NCBI GenBank assembly: GCA_963070105.1
Contig: OY718805.1
Coordinates: 7,250,001-7,314,000, forward strand
Reading direction: 5' to 3'
DNA: 64,000 nt
Source of the DNA: Litomosoides sigmodontis
Taxonomy: Eukaryota > Nematoda > Chromadorea > Rhabditida > Onchocercidae
Below the pieces are notes generated by a model. It had not been told where the DNA came from. It saw only the letters and a program-made list of their open reading frames with translations, and searched no databases. The position numbers were made by a program, and so were the translations under genes. Below, piece by piece: positions 43,234-58,812 of the stretch (positions are counted from its first letter, which is position 1; every line of letters starts with the position of its first letter).

Positions 43234-45385
43234 TGAAGAAAGAGAAAAAAGAGGAAGTGAATAATGCAGTGAATTTTTCGAATTTCTTCCATCTTTCTCC
43301 TTATAATCATCATTGTCATAATATTCATCGTTATCATTATCATTCACATAATTATCATCATTTTCATCATAACTATCAGTATATCCTTCCCCTCCTCCAT
43401 CCTTCTTCTTTGTGTCATTGCCATTATCGTCATCGACTGTCCTCTCCCTCCTCTCAAACTCATTACCCTCACAATGTTCGATGTCGTAGAAGTGAAGGAA
43501 ATGAAGGGAGAGGGAGAGAAAGAGAGGGAGGGAGGGAAGGAGAGAGTTCAAAGATGTCTACTACTTCCATTTTGTCTCGATGGCGCAGAGGATCATCTTA
43601 TCAATTCTTCCTTCACTCATTCGCGCCATCTATTTGCATTGTCGTCATATGTGCCCTCGCAAGTGCTTCACGTCGGCAACCACGTCGTTGCGGAAGTGAG
43701 GCAACCTTGGGGGTTCGGTCATCTCCGCCTCTCTGTTACTTTGATTTATTGCCCCGAGGGGATCAATCGTCATTTAGATTTATGAACTGCTGCTGCTGCC
43801 GCTGCTGCTCCCACTCCTTCCCCCACCGATGCTGCTAGCACTGCCGCTGCTAATTGTGAACTAATGATAACATCGCTATTAATTCTCCCTGACACACCAA
43901 TCATCCCTTTTATTCATCATCTACAACACGCAATAAATCTACGCCGATCCGAAAGGTCGGTGGTCCGACAGTGAACAATTTGTCGGCGAGAAGAAAAAGG
44001 ACCCACTTTATCACCTGAACGTACCACCTCTCCTCACCCTCCCACTCTTACCATATTTTATCAGCTGAGCATCAAATTAAAGTTGAAATTTAATTTATGG
44101 ATGCATGCATGGAATGCTTTTTTTTTCCTCCACTTTTGCTAGTTAAAAATATTGAGCTAACAAGCAAAGCGTTCAGTTTAAAATCAATTCGGAAATTAGG
44201 ATAAGTAGAATGAGCACTACTCAATCATTCCTGATTGAACCGTTGTTCCGGAGGATATTTATGTTGGTAACCGATTAAGCACTGAGTTTATATGTGTAAG
44301 GTGCATGTAGTGATCATTGTGATGAATTACAAATTTGAAAAAAATGACGTGAAGAACATAAATCAAAGCGTACAGGTCTCATACGGCAATGACCGTATGA
44401 TGTTTGCTACTTGCTGTTTGTTTTTTCTCGTTTTTCTTTTTGTTCAAATTAAATAATTGCGAAAAATGAGCGCATAACCTGTTTCCTGTTTATGATAATC
44501 TGTTCTCTGTTTATAAAATTTCAAAAATTTTTCAGGTTTTTTTCAGAAATGCTTCAGTAAATATTGAACAGATAAAAGTTTCCTATTATAGCGCTAACCG
44601 ATAGCTCGTTAATTTGTTTTTGAAATTAATTAGGAAACGACAAATAGGATGTATGTTCTCAGCTCAATGGAAGATAATAGTCGAAGAAAAAAAAATGCCA
44701 TTTAAATTCGAAAAAATGGCTCTGAAGCGGATAATTAGGAAAGGTTAGTGTATTTTAATGAATTTACAAGCTGCATGTGGTTCTCCTACTTTCTATGATT
44801 ATTTGTAAATTTCATCCTACAGCAGCTCTCAAAATTTAACTCTTTTTAGGCGTAATAATTTAAAATGTTAATTACTAACAACTATTTAATATTTCCAATT
44901 AAATTATATTCCACTGTGACAGTTGAACTTACTTTTCCCATTGAACGCTTTTAATTTTCAAAAAATCTCGCCATTTTATTGTTCGTTGTTAATAGCTCTC
45001 TGTTTGTCTTTTCTTCAAATATTGAAATACCAATTTCATTTTTATTTATCGCGTAAGTCTAAGTTGCAGAAATCTTTTATTAATGAAAATAGGAATTTTT
45101 TGGAGGGCCGAAGAAGGGGTGAGGTGAAGCAGGGAGGATTTTTGCTTAGTTTTTGTAGATTTTTCACATTATTTGGAGTAATTTTAATTTTTCTTCTCCC
45201 AAAAAGTACAATCCATTTTCACTCCCTTCAACCATTCTTTCACCTTCACATTTACCATCAATTAAACTAAATTTAAAATTATTAAAAAGCAACGCAAAAC
45301 AATTTAGTTATGTGTTTTTCGCTTCTTTTTTTTGTTTGAAAATGTTGAAGTTCGAGTGAGGAAGGATGGCGATGCGACCGTGCAC

Positions 45386-45924
<539 letters not shown>

Positions 45925-46769
45925 GTAATAGTGGATTGAGTGAAAGAATCAATGAAATTATGGTTGGACGATCTGAGCGACGAGAGTTTTAGGATTTTCA
46001 AGGATGAAATGTTGCGGGAAAGGCTAAAATTTATGTGAATTATCAGTCAAAATTCTCCTCGACCTGTCAGAATAATTGGTTGAAATGCCTTTTGGATGAA
46101 GTGAAACGCATTTGTTACCAAACACCAACTGTCTCATCTCATCTCATTTCATCTCAGTCTCTCTGCATCACTTCCCATCATACTCTCTGAGAGAGAAATG
46201 TCGAGGGAGGAGGGAAGGGGGAAGGTGGTGGTGAAAAAGTATTGAAATGAATTTTCAATTGTAATTATCAGCTGTTCGCTTCCTTTCCTAACCTTTGCTT
46301 AAAACATGCAACAATAGGCAACAGTAACATAAAAGGAGATGTTCAAAAATGAATTGAATTGAAAGAAATTAATTTTGAATTAAAATAATCATTGTATTAA
46401 TAATGTTGAATGGAATAGTAGTGATTAGCACACTACGACAGATAGTCGAACTGTTCTAACAGATAAATTAGCTAATTTGAGAATTACCCATGGATGAAAG
46501 TGAGAAGAGAAAGGCTGAATTGTGTTCTATGATGAAATATTAGTGGTTAAAATTTAAGTTGAAATTTATAAATTGCACTTAATACGCTCTACAGGCTGTG
46601 TTTTAAATGAAGGTATTATCTTAAACTTTTTTTCATCGATTTTTTTCCTGTGACATTTTCACAAAGCACGTATATTATGCATATATATTTTTTCTAGAAA
46701 CTAACAAAAACTTTATGATGTCATTTAAACAGACAAGTAAGCTAGTTGTGTAAAGATTGAAAGGAGCAG

Positions 46770-46812
46770 GAGAGACAGGGGAGGGAGAGAGAGGGAGAGA
46801 GAGAGGGAGAGA
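46770..46812. repeat. (GA)n/(GGGAGA)n microsatellite
   Basis: Imperfect GA tract with GGG interruptions. Confidence 0.85.
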
Positions 46813-47245
46813 AGATTCATATCAACAAGTAAATGCAACTCTTTCGAACATATTTTATTGACATAACAAAACAGTTTCTTGAAAATATCGGAATCTTTAG
46901 CTGGTGCAGCGACTAGGCGCAACTGGTGTCAAAAAAAGTGGATGACTAATTGAAGAATGATAACCAGCAATTAATTAATTGTGTTTTTTTAATTATGCAA
47001 ATTTTTTGAATAATACGGGATGTTTTTGCCACTATATTCTTAATGAATTATTATTATTTATAAAATTAACAAAATTTTCCAATTCTCTTCTCCTCCTACC
47101 GCTGAATATCAGCTGTGTTGCTTCCCAATTCCATCCAACAATAATGCATGGAAGGATAATGTGTTTGAACATATCAAATATTAATTGCCCACGAGAGACA
47201 GACACTCCACATCTTTGATCATTTCATTCACATTAAGTAATTACT

Positions 47246-47283
47246 ATTTCCACTTGAAATATGCAAATATTTCAAGTGGAAAT
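47246..47283. repeat. perfect inverted repeat, 17-bp arms and 4-nt loop
   Basis: Left arm ATTTCCACTTGAAATAT at 47246-47262, loop GCAA, right arm its exact reverse complement at 47267-47283. It could form a hairpin or cruciform. Too short for an ordinary miRNA precursor. Confidence 0.95.
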
Positions 47284-48942
47284 TTGTTTAAAGTGGGAGG
47301 GTTAGTTCGTTTGCGAAAAAAAAAGAAAAAACTGAGTGAGATTTTATGAGGAAAATGTATGAGCGATTGTATGATATGAGGAAATGTCATCGTTGTTAGC
47401 TTACATTTAGTTATCATCAATCTGTTAAGTTTTAATTTGTCAAAGAGGCCTTTTCAGAACACTTTGAAAAATTTTTAGGAAATTGGTGGAAATGCTCCAT
47501 AAACAATGCTATTATTTATTTGTCAATAAATGTCGTCGTAAGTGGTAAGAGAAGGATGGAAAATTTGTTTAAAATTTAAAAAAATGCTGTGGAATTTTAG
47601 AGAAAGTTGATAGATTTAAGCTGTTTTTTTTTTGTATTCAACAACATATGTGCATTTTCAGTTGTAGTAGGCACATATGGATTAATCGTTTTCTTTTTTT
47701 TTTTCTTTTAATAACAAATTTCAATTTTTTATCTCATTGAAATATGACCTTAGTTATGTGAGAGAGAGGGAGGAAAAGTGGAATTTGTGGCAGCAATTCA
47801 TAATTGCTTTAATTCAGATTAATTTATTAATCCCCAAAAACCCCAAAGTAGTAATTTATGTGTTCGCTTTTTATTTAGGACTTATAATTAGCGATTTTTA
47901 ATCGTGAAATAATTGATTTTAGGTTTCCTGAGAGATAAAAGTGCAACTTTGTGGAATGAAATTAATGAAAAAGAAGGAATGAAATGAAATGAACTGAAAT
48001 GAATTAAAAGATTTGCTGAATCTTTCTGATCGCAAAGTGTAAAGCAGTGACCGTGCAGAGAAAAGTACCATTTCTCGTCGAACTAAAAAGTACAATTTAC
48101 ATGTATAATGAATGAATGACAGTCGCAGCGGGGAATCCTATCCGTTCTTTTGTTCCGTCACTGTGCAATTATTTCTTTAGACCAAAGCAGATGGCCATGT
48201 AATTACAGGTTATTTGTTTTTTTTTTTTGGGTACCACAACTTTCCTACTTCCTACTGCGACAAGTCCCATTGTTCCTTCACTACTCGCACACACTCAACC
48301 ACAAAAGTAAGTGTAATGGAAAGCATTGATGGGTGGTACGATATCATGCAACAACGAGATATTCGGCACGAACTGTGAAATTTCAAAAACTCTATCATCA
48401 TTTTTTAATTTTTATCAATTCTAAAATCACGACGATCAATTCAATCTTGGTGCGTCTCTACTATTTTACTGTCATTAAAATTTAAAGTGAACTAAAATGA
48501 TGTAGGAGGTGATTATTATTCTTCTTTCAAATTGCTCATTTTGATTCGTGTATTCTGCTCTTCATTTCGTATAACAGTAATTTTATTTTTTTCTTTCATT
48601 CCTCATTCTGAGCAAATTGTTATCAATCATTTCCACACCATTATAATTAATAAAAGTTAATTTTTGAAAACGACCAGAAAACAATTGTTGTAAACAGACT
48701 GAATTGGATGGGTTGTACATCAGTGTGAGAGTGAGAGGAGGGAGAGAGATGTACGGAAGTGTTATGTATTCATATTTGCTCTGTAAACATAACCTACTAC
48801 TACTACTACACCTGTGTGAATTACAAAAGTGTGGTATAGCTTGTTAGTAGTAGGTCTTTCGAAAAGGAAGTTGACATCTTTTTGTTTACAACAACGCTTA
48901 GGATTTCGGTCAAATGAACTTTCTTGCTACCTTCTTTTTTCC

Positions 48943-48964
48943 TCTCTCTCTCTCTCTCTCTCTT
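48943..48964. repeat. (CT)n run
   Basis: About eleven CT units. Confidence 0.9.
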
Positions 48965-51490
48965 TCGCCTTCTCCCTTCTTTCTCTCATTCAACCTACTG
49001 TGAAATGAAGGATTTACAAGAAATTTAATTTTAAAAATGAAGAAAAAAAGTGCAATATATCATTTGAACATTTACGAAAGTGGTGACTATTTCGTTTTTT
49101 TTTCTTCGATTCATTAATGTCAATTAATTCAAATATTAAATTGTTGGTATGTGATAATTTACTTCGATGATTTCGGCAATGAATTGATAAGTTAGAAGTT
49201 ATATGCTATACCATTCAAAGGAACAATGACATCGTCAAGTGTAATGTTACTATCATCAACTGAATGCCATACTTTTCAAATTCATATTATCAATATGTTA
49301 AGCGCTAAAGGCTTACATTTTCTTCACTTTCAAAACGCTCTTCAATGCTTAATCATTTCGGAAATGGTAGTGTAATATCTCAAAATTGTTTTTATTAATA
49401 ATAAAGCGAATTTACCACACTGAAACTTGTCAGAATGCCTCACTTCGATTCCTTTGAAAGTACACGTAAGCATCTATGGCCATTGATAATTTGCAAAAAT
49501 TTCAAATTATCGCACTGAAGAAAGTTGATATCATTTTGAAGCGTATGAATAATCATAGTAAAATGTAGAAATTTTGAACAAACTATTTGATTTGACTTCT
49601 AAAAAGGTACACTGAAAAGAATTGGTTTGATGAATTTCGAGAGTGATTCGAGAGTTTTACCTGAAAAGCCTTCCGGCACCTCTTTACAAAATTCCTTGTC
49701 ATCCAAGAATAGCATGCTGAGATTCTGATGTAGTTGAATAGCACAAAAAGTTCACATCATATGCCACAGTACTGGAATTGTCCGGAAATTTCATACGGTG
49801 TTTCTCGGATGCTCTGTTGGTGCCTTTCAATATCATGAAACATATCAAAATTTTGTGCTATTTCGTCATCATATTTTACTATCCATTTGCAAAGCTAATA
49901 ATTTATCGATAGGATAGTAAACCGTTCATTCTTCCATAAATTGTAATTTAATTTAAGTTTACCGTAAATTGTAGTTTCCGAAAAATTCACTCAAAAAAAA
50001 GACCGAAACTTAATGTGTATTTTCACATATTTTTTGTTGTTTAGTTCAAAAAAGAAAGAAAAGAAATGGAATTTTAAAATCTCTTGATAAATTTTTTCGC
50101 TTACTTAATGCTCAAATTACTTCGGTATTTAGTAGCGCGTCGACTTCTTTCCACATTTGATTTGATTGGCATTAATTTCGTTGAAATCTGATGCTTGTCT
50201 TTATTTAAGTTTTCGAAATTTCTCATTTGCCTGTAGCAGAGCAGCGTCTATCTACGGAAGTACGGAAGCTTTGCGAATTTCTTTTTCGCTTTAAATTTTT
50301 ATTAAATAAGCAATTTCTACACTTTCTCCTTTCACTCCTCTTCTTCTTATCTTCAACGATCCAAAATATGTCAGCAACTTCTCGTATGAAAGAAATTAAC
50401 GCTATAAATTTGCGATAAAATTTAAATGGAATTTTTTGATCGTAATCGAATAAAAAAAAGAATTGAAAAGATACAAAAAATTGAATGTAATTTAAGTGAA
50501 ACGAACTGAAACATTCTTTTGGAAAATGAATTGAGTGAAGTGAACTGAAGCAGAACAATGAAAAACTGATAATTTTAACAAATTTTAGAAAAACAAATTT
50601 TTCATATCTTAAAAAACTAGTATCGTTCACTTCTGCAAGGATAGATAGATCTGTTTGGTTGCATTCCGATCGGTTCTTCGAGTAAGTAACTATTAAGGAC
50701 TCATTCACACTAACTCAGTAGGAGGTAGCATTGATGAAAGGTAATTCGATACATTCCCTCTCCTCTCCGGAAAGCTACCCTGGAAGTTTGCTTCATTGTT
50801 CAATACTTTTGCTCGTACCCTTCCTTCTATTCTTATTGAAGTGCAACTATAACCACCACTCCAGCACCGCCATCTTTTTTTCCGGAATCGGAACCTGAAT
50901 TTGAATTCTTTGAATGGTTGGCATCAATCCTGATAATAGTTGTCTATTAGGATGAACTTGCATTACTTGTTACGCTGCCGCATTTCCAATCTATCATTTC
51001 AACACTGAGAAGACGTAGTGCACTTGCATTATTGCATAGATTGGCGTATTACTTTAAGCAATAATTTACACGTCTAGTGAGACGTAATAGTGAGGTATGA
51101 TGGTGGATATGAATGTTTAAAGTTAAATTCAAAAGAGATTATTGTGCAGCTCAAAATGACAGAGAATCAAAATGCAATACTTAATGAAAATGGACACGGC
51201 TAACTTTACTGAGAGCAATTAAACTTACTCTTTTCTTTCTTTTAAAAAAGAGCAAATGCGATTTCAATTGTGAAAAATTCCTTCGATTTTCGTAAGTCTG
51301 AGAGAATTGATTGAAATTTTGCTTATATTTTGTAAATTTTTTCATCGCGATGATTGAATATGCTGAATAGGATAAGAGAAATTGATTAATGTTGTTGTTT
51401 TTCTCTTTTTCTGAAATTGCATTACTTTAATTATAATCTGATAGACTTTGCAGTTTGTTTCTTTTACACTAAATGATTGATATAACTTTA

Positions 51491-52030
51491 TTATTATTAT
51501 TATTTATTATTATTTATTATTATTTATTATTATTTATTATTATTTATTATTATTTATTATTATTTATTATTATTTATTATTATTTATTATTATTTATTAT
51601 TATTTATTATTATTTATTATTATTTATTATTATTTATTATTATTTATTATTATTTATTATTATTTATTATTATTTATTATTATTTATTATTATTTATTAT
51701 TATTTATTATTATTTATTATTATTTATTATTATTTATTATTATTTATTATTATTTATTATTATTTATTATTATTTATTATTATTTATTATTATTTATTAT
51801 TATTTATTATTATTTATTATTATTTATTATTATTTATTATTATTTATTATTATTTATTATTATTTATTATTATTTATTATTATTTATTATTATTTATTAT
51901 TATTTATTATTATTTATTATTATTTATTATTATTTATTATTATTTATTATTATTTATTATTATTTATTATTATTTATTATTATTTATTATTATTTATTAT
52001 TATTTATTATTATTTATTATTATTATTAAT
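51491..52030. repeat. perfect 10-bp tandem repeat (TATTTATTAT)52
   Basis: From 51501 to 52020 the unit TATTTATTAT is repeated exactly 52 times, flanked by TTATTATTAT on the left and TATTATTAAT on the right, suggesting growth from an ATT triplet run. The Leu-Leu-Leu-Phe-Ile-Ile-Ile-Tyr-Tyr-Tyr frame is a by-product of the 10-nt period. Confidence 0.98.
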
Positions 52031-53677
<1,647 letters not shown>

Positions 53678-54499
53678 GTCTCTCATCCTCTCCGAATCAT
53701 CGAAGTTGAGTGTTTTTTCTTTCCAAATGTTGTTGAATTAGTGATGCAGTTCTGCAGTCAGCTGAACTGATGCACCATCATTTATCATATCATTATCATC
53801 CGGCAGTGGCAAATGAAATGATATCATATTTCAAAATTTAGCTTTAGCATATTCACTTTGTAGAGTGTAAGCGTCTTATTGGGATAGCATAGCTAAGTAT
53901 ACAGCATCGTATTGCATTTCACATTTTCATCCTGAATTTTCATTTATAATTATTAGTCTTAATGATGGCGTACCTTTAATTAATAATTTTTAATATTTCT
54001 TTCTCATTTTTATTCTCTTTGAAAAGTCAATAAGATTTTCCGTGTTAAATAAATTTTTCAAAAAGATTTTTTTTCTACTAAGCTTAATTGCTACTGTCAA
54101 ATGTTCCTTTGTTCGTTTTAATTTATCATCATAATTAATGCGTGAACTCTTTTGCGGCAACTATTTTATCAGCGGTACATTAGTGACCATCTATTTTATG
54201 ACTCAGCGTTCCTGGTACTTTTCTCTGGTGCTATCAACTTTTACTTTTTGATAATAAGTAAGTATATAGTCTTAAGGTATTTAGTACACTTTTAGAACTG
54301 TTCATAAAGACATTAAAGATGAACAAATGCTGAATTGAAAAAGATAGGGAAGAAAGGTTAAAATCATTAACAGTGCTCTAATTTCATCACTTGCTACATT
54401 TACTCTTCCTAATAATTGCGCACCTTTTTCATATTTTAAGCTTTTAAAAATCTCTTCGTCCTACTAAGCAATCCATCCGGTCATTTCCTACTACGATCA

Positions 54500-54568
54500 T
54501 TAATTAATTAATTAATTAATTAATTAATTAATTAATTAATTAATTAATTAATTAATTAATTAATTAAT
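54500..54568. repeat. (TTAA) tetranucleotide microsatellite
   Basis: About seventeen ATTA/TTAA units, perfect. Self-complementary, so it can extrude hairpins. Confidence 0.96.
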
Positions 54569-54935
54569 GTATTTCTTCCACTCATCCTTCCTGACCGAAA
54601 TGCTTGGTGGTTAATCCTTCTTTTCTAACATCAAAATATTCTTCGCTATATTCTAAATAATCAACTATTTGACCTCTCACGTAGATTGGCCGATTAGATT
54701 CATTCGACGTGTGAAATAAATGAGCTTTACTTTACTGTAATACAACTGATATTTCATTGAAATATAATATACTGTATTTTCGTGCCGAGAATGTTTAAAG
54801 GTATTGCGATGAATTCTGACGATAGTAGTAGAGCGTAGGAAAGTGTTATGTTATGACCTTCGCCAAAATCATGCTCAATTAAACATGCTCAGGTACTTGG
54901 GGCACTCATTCCTCCTATAAAACCAGAAATCTAGT

Positions 54936-54957
54936 TGTGTGTGTGTGTGTGTGTGTC
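54936..54957. repeat. (GT)n run
   Basis: About ten GT units. Confidence 0.9.
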
Positions 54958-57566
54958 ATCATTTCCTAAAATAATACATTTACAAATCGAATTTCATTCA
55001 GTCATTTCAATTTTCCATTTGTTCACTTCAATCAATCCAATATTGCTAGTTGTAAATTTGATTAATATTAAAATCATTGTTAACACTATCAAAAATTGTG
55101 TTACGGTAGACTAAGCTAGTTAGAAGTAAAATATCTTCATTGAATAATTTTTATTTAAAATAATAAAGTGATAGAGAGGATAATTTATTCTTTCATAGAG
55201 AATAACAGTCAATCAATGCTTTCATAAAAACTCTCATAAATATCTTTTAATTGTTCTTTTTCGTGCCAAAAGTTAGTTAAATTAAGCTAATTATTCAATT
55301 TAGCTTATTAATAGCCTGAAGAATAGTGAACCCGAGTGTATTGGAAGTGAAACGGCTAGTTCAAATGCCACTTGATATTATTAATTCGCAATTCGCAAAT
55401 TTTTTTTCCTTCATTTTTCATATTCCTAATGTGACAGACAGATGCAGAAATCTCAGTAAAATATAATCAATTCAGACAGATGGCCTCATCGACACCTCTT
55501 ATGGAAGTGCTCATAACCTCTACAAGTACCACACAAGCTGTTTTAATTGAAAATTGGAACATCCCATTTCTACATTTACTTTTACATCCATCAAATCCAT
55601 AAATTAGTAATCTAATAATAATTTTTTTTGCGGAAAAAAATCATAAATATTAAGATAATTTAATAAAATATTGCAAATTATTTGTTAATAAAAATGAAGG
55701 CAATTGTTACAAAATTTTGAAACTGTAGAAGAAAAAATTTCAATTTCATTTTTCATCTTTTACATGACATTTGCTAAACTAGAATGATTTTTTGTTAAGC
55801 TTCAATCATTTGGCATTGCTATATTTCACGATAAATTGTGAGTGAAATTTCTGTTCTGAGGGAAATTGAAAGAGCAGAAAGGAAGAGAGGTATGATGGAA
55901 ATTATTTTTGTAAGAGTCTGAAGAAAATGGTAGCTTTGAATACATTTTCATAGTGAATTGGAGAACTGCGCACCTCGACTCTTTGTCCATACAGCTTTTC
56001 CATTAAATCTCATCCATCACTTTTCAGGTATACTACAAAGTCTAACCTATTCGCTAATTATTAGAAAATAACTTTAATTCAAATTTTGCAAGCGCATAGA
56101 AGTAATTATTGTGATATTTTTTTTGAGAAAATGATTTTTATAATCATCTTTTTTTCAAAAAAAAATTAACTTCTACCTAATGAACGAATTTAAATTGAAT
56201 ATGCTTTTCGAAATTGAATTATATTTAGCGAAAAAATAATACATATGTTGTTATTTAGTTTTCTTTTACAAAAATTTTTTCCAATAAAATTTCGAACATT
56301 TATGTGCTGATATTAAATATTTGTGTTAGAGGGAAAGGAGCTAGTTAGCCTAGCTAGGCTTAGGATTAGGCTTATGGCCGTTCTCTCCTGTCAAATTCTG
56401 TCCTATCCGTGCATTCATTCCCTCACTTTCACGATAAAAATCGATGGCAATGATAATTGAGGTTGATTCGTTCTCTCCTGTCAAATTCTGTCCTATCCGT
56501 GCATTCATTCCCTCACTTTCACGATAAAAATCGATGGCAATGATAATTGAGGTTGATTATCGCCTCAAGCACATGCATCATCCACTGGTCTCTTTTTTCC
56601 CCTTGCAAACGTTTCTTTCAGCCCACGCAATAAATGTAGGATTTCTTGGCCAATATGCTCTTCGTGAACTGCTCCTGAAATAATTATGCGCCTATCACAG
56701 GCCAACTTTTTTTGTTTGCATTTCTCATTGCTTTAAAATTTCATTTCCTCTCCTGAAATAACAAAAATTGATTTATTGAGAGCTACGCTATTTGTTAGAG
56801 TTTTCAATTATTTGTTAAGTTTTATTTTTGGAAAATTCAAAAATATGTATAAATCGTAGGTACTCAAATTTTGAGTGAAATTGTAAAAATTGAAAAAAAA
56901 AAATGAAAAAGAATTTTGTGTATTAACTGAGAAGTGATGGTGCACATTACCGCTAGTGATTAGTTCAATTTATTAAAATATGTTTCAATTGATGGATAGT
57001 TGGTGTAGGAGGTTGGACAACAGCTCATCAATAACAGTTGACATACGGCCTGTCGCATTCTCTCTCTGATCGGTTACTATTGTGCGTGCCGTTGCTACTA
57101 CTATTAGCACCACCACCACCGCTACTAACTGCTACTGTTACTTGTAGTACTACTGCTATTACTACTAGTACGACTACTACTACCACGCTCATCACTGCTG
57201 CACTTCAAAAATTTAAAAATGAAAGCATTGAAGATGCATATCGTTGTCGTCATTTATCAACTTAATTATTTCATTCCTCTAAAAATTCACGTGCAACTCC
57301 CATCCCACACTTTAGCGTTTTCTAATTTTCGCACAATTTTTTTTTTCGCTCATTGCAACACATTTACACGAAAGTTTAAGTGATCGATTGAAGAAAGTGG
57401 AGAGAAATTTAAAAGCTAATATTCTTGTGATTATTGTCTCAAACATTACAGTAGCAAGGATAGTGCTGTTGACCAGCCACTTTCTTTCGTTGTCTTTTTT
57501 CGGTTAAAGATTGAGTGAATCGAATTTATTTGAGAAAATTGAGGATTGAGGAGGAGGAGGAGGAAT
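54958..57566. other. gene-poor AT-rich tract with a local duplication
   Basis: No exon supported. It includes the 90-bp tandem duplication at 56379-56558 and an ACT/CAC-triplet-rich stretch at 57090-57200. The latter has a Leu/Pro/Thr-rich open frame but no ATG. Confidence 0.45.
56379..56558. repeat. perfect 90-bp tandem duplication
   Basis: The sequence from CGTTCTCTCCTG to GGTTGATT occurs twice head to tail (56379-56468 and 56469-56558) with no visible mismatch, so it is either recent or an assembly artefact. Confidence 0.97.
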
Positions 57567-58812
57567 ATGGTATGGCAGGAAGTGATAACAATAGAAGGTA
57601 AGTAAATGTGTTGAGGTAAAATTGTTCCGGTAGTTTCCTCCGCTCATTGGCGATCACTCTCATTCATTCACTAATTGTGTTCATACACTTCGTACACCTC
57701 AAAATGACCACAGTCCATTACAGCGAAATATTATTTATTATTTGTTTGGCAAGGAGAGTGTGTAAAATGTGATCTTTATGTTTTATTGCTGAAAGTTTTC
57801 AAACTTTTCCTACTACCTTTTATTTCTTATTAAATTAAGCAACTAATCAATTAACAAACACACACACACACAAACATTCCATTTTTCATTAATGCTTTTT
57901 TTTTGCTTCAAATAATTGGTTCAAAAAACAAAAAGCCTCTGATTTAAAAACAAATTATTAAAAAATTTCAAAATAAATCGAAATTATTCTTGCTATTATT
58001 TGCATTCACTAAACGTTAAAATGTTTAATTTCACTTAAAATGAATTTTTAGCATTACTGTTGAAGTATTCCACTTCCTCAGATATATCTTATTCAATTAT
58101 TACGAAAGGCTTATTCCCTTCCCAGAAAAGAGATCCGTCCATCCACTTCACTAACTATGCAACGTTGTTCACTTAGTATCAATCCTTTCTTTTTCTTCAT
58201 TTTCACATTTAATAAGGAATATTTCCTTCTTTCAAATTGTTCATTTAATTTCTAATTTCCACTGACATTTTGTAAATTTCATTTTATTTTTTAGGCAAAT
58301 TCTCCTAATTGCTATAATATTAATTAGTACGTTAAAGTACCCCTCCTTCTACCTTCTTACTTGGAGATGAATTTACATTTTTCCATGCATTCTGGACTTT
58401 TGAATTTCCCTTTTTCTGTACTCTTATGGCTGACGATAGCCAAATGAGTTAAGTGAGAGCAGGGAATGTGCATATCTCTTCTCATCCTAATAATTCAAGT
58501 CAATCTAATAATTCTAACAGGCGTATTGCTGTAATCTAAAATTCACCTCCTCATATCTACCGCAATATCACTGAGTAAATTTTGTGTTAGTTTTTCTGAA
58601 ATAATTTAAATTTCTAAATTTTTCCTTTTTTTTATAGAATCAGTGCAACAGTCAAATGATTTGAAATTTGGAAGAAAGCATCAGCAAAAGGGTGCAGAAA
58701 TTGGTGTTGTAAAAGAGAGATCTGAGTCAGATATGGTACCAAAACCGTATGATGACCTATTCATTGAACCAGCCGGTGATTACGATATTGTTTACGCTAA
58801 TTACAACACAAC
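57567..58812 (+). CDS. 5' part of an unrecognised gene (two candidate exons, continues)
   Basis: Exon 58638-58812 is convincing. It is bounded by TTTTTTTATAG and AC/GTGAGT and is open with a mixed amino-acid composition, including KERSESDMVPKPYDDLFIEP and DYDIVYANYN, in DNA otherwise rich in stops. A short upstream exon 57567-57597 (ATG, ten codons, donor GAAG/GTAAGT) joins it in phase, giving MVWQEVITIEE followed by SVQQSNDLKF. Exon 2 ends in phase 2, and no following exon was found before 64000, so the gene probably has large introns and runs past the window. The fragment is acidic with no clear domain. The start exon is doubtful because its upstream flank is purine-rich and lacks a good acceptor. 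Product unknown. Confidence 0.45.

Noticed and set aside
42884..43551. Arg/Gly-rich (+) and Leu/Pro/Ser-rich (-) open frames
   Set aside because: Translations of GA and GGGAGA repeats and CAT/ATT-rich sequence; no exon borders or family resemblance.
50223..50708. 161-codon minus-strand open frame
   Set aside because: Phe/Lys/Ser-rich composition typical of translated AT-rich DNA, no domain, no splice-acceptor context at its start. Cannot be excluded but not supported.
57038..57265. Leu/Pro-rich, signal-peptide-like frame upstream of the 57567 exon
   Set aside because: No ATG, triplet-repeat composition (ACT/CAC), and it ends in a stop before the exon.
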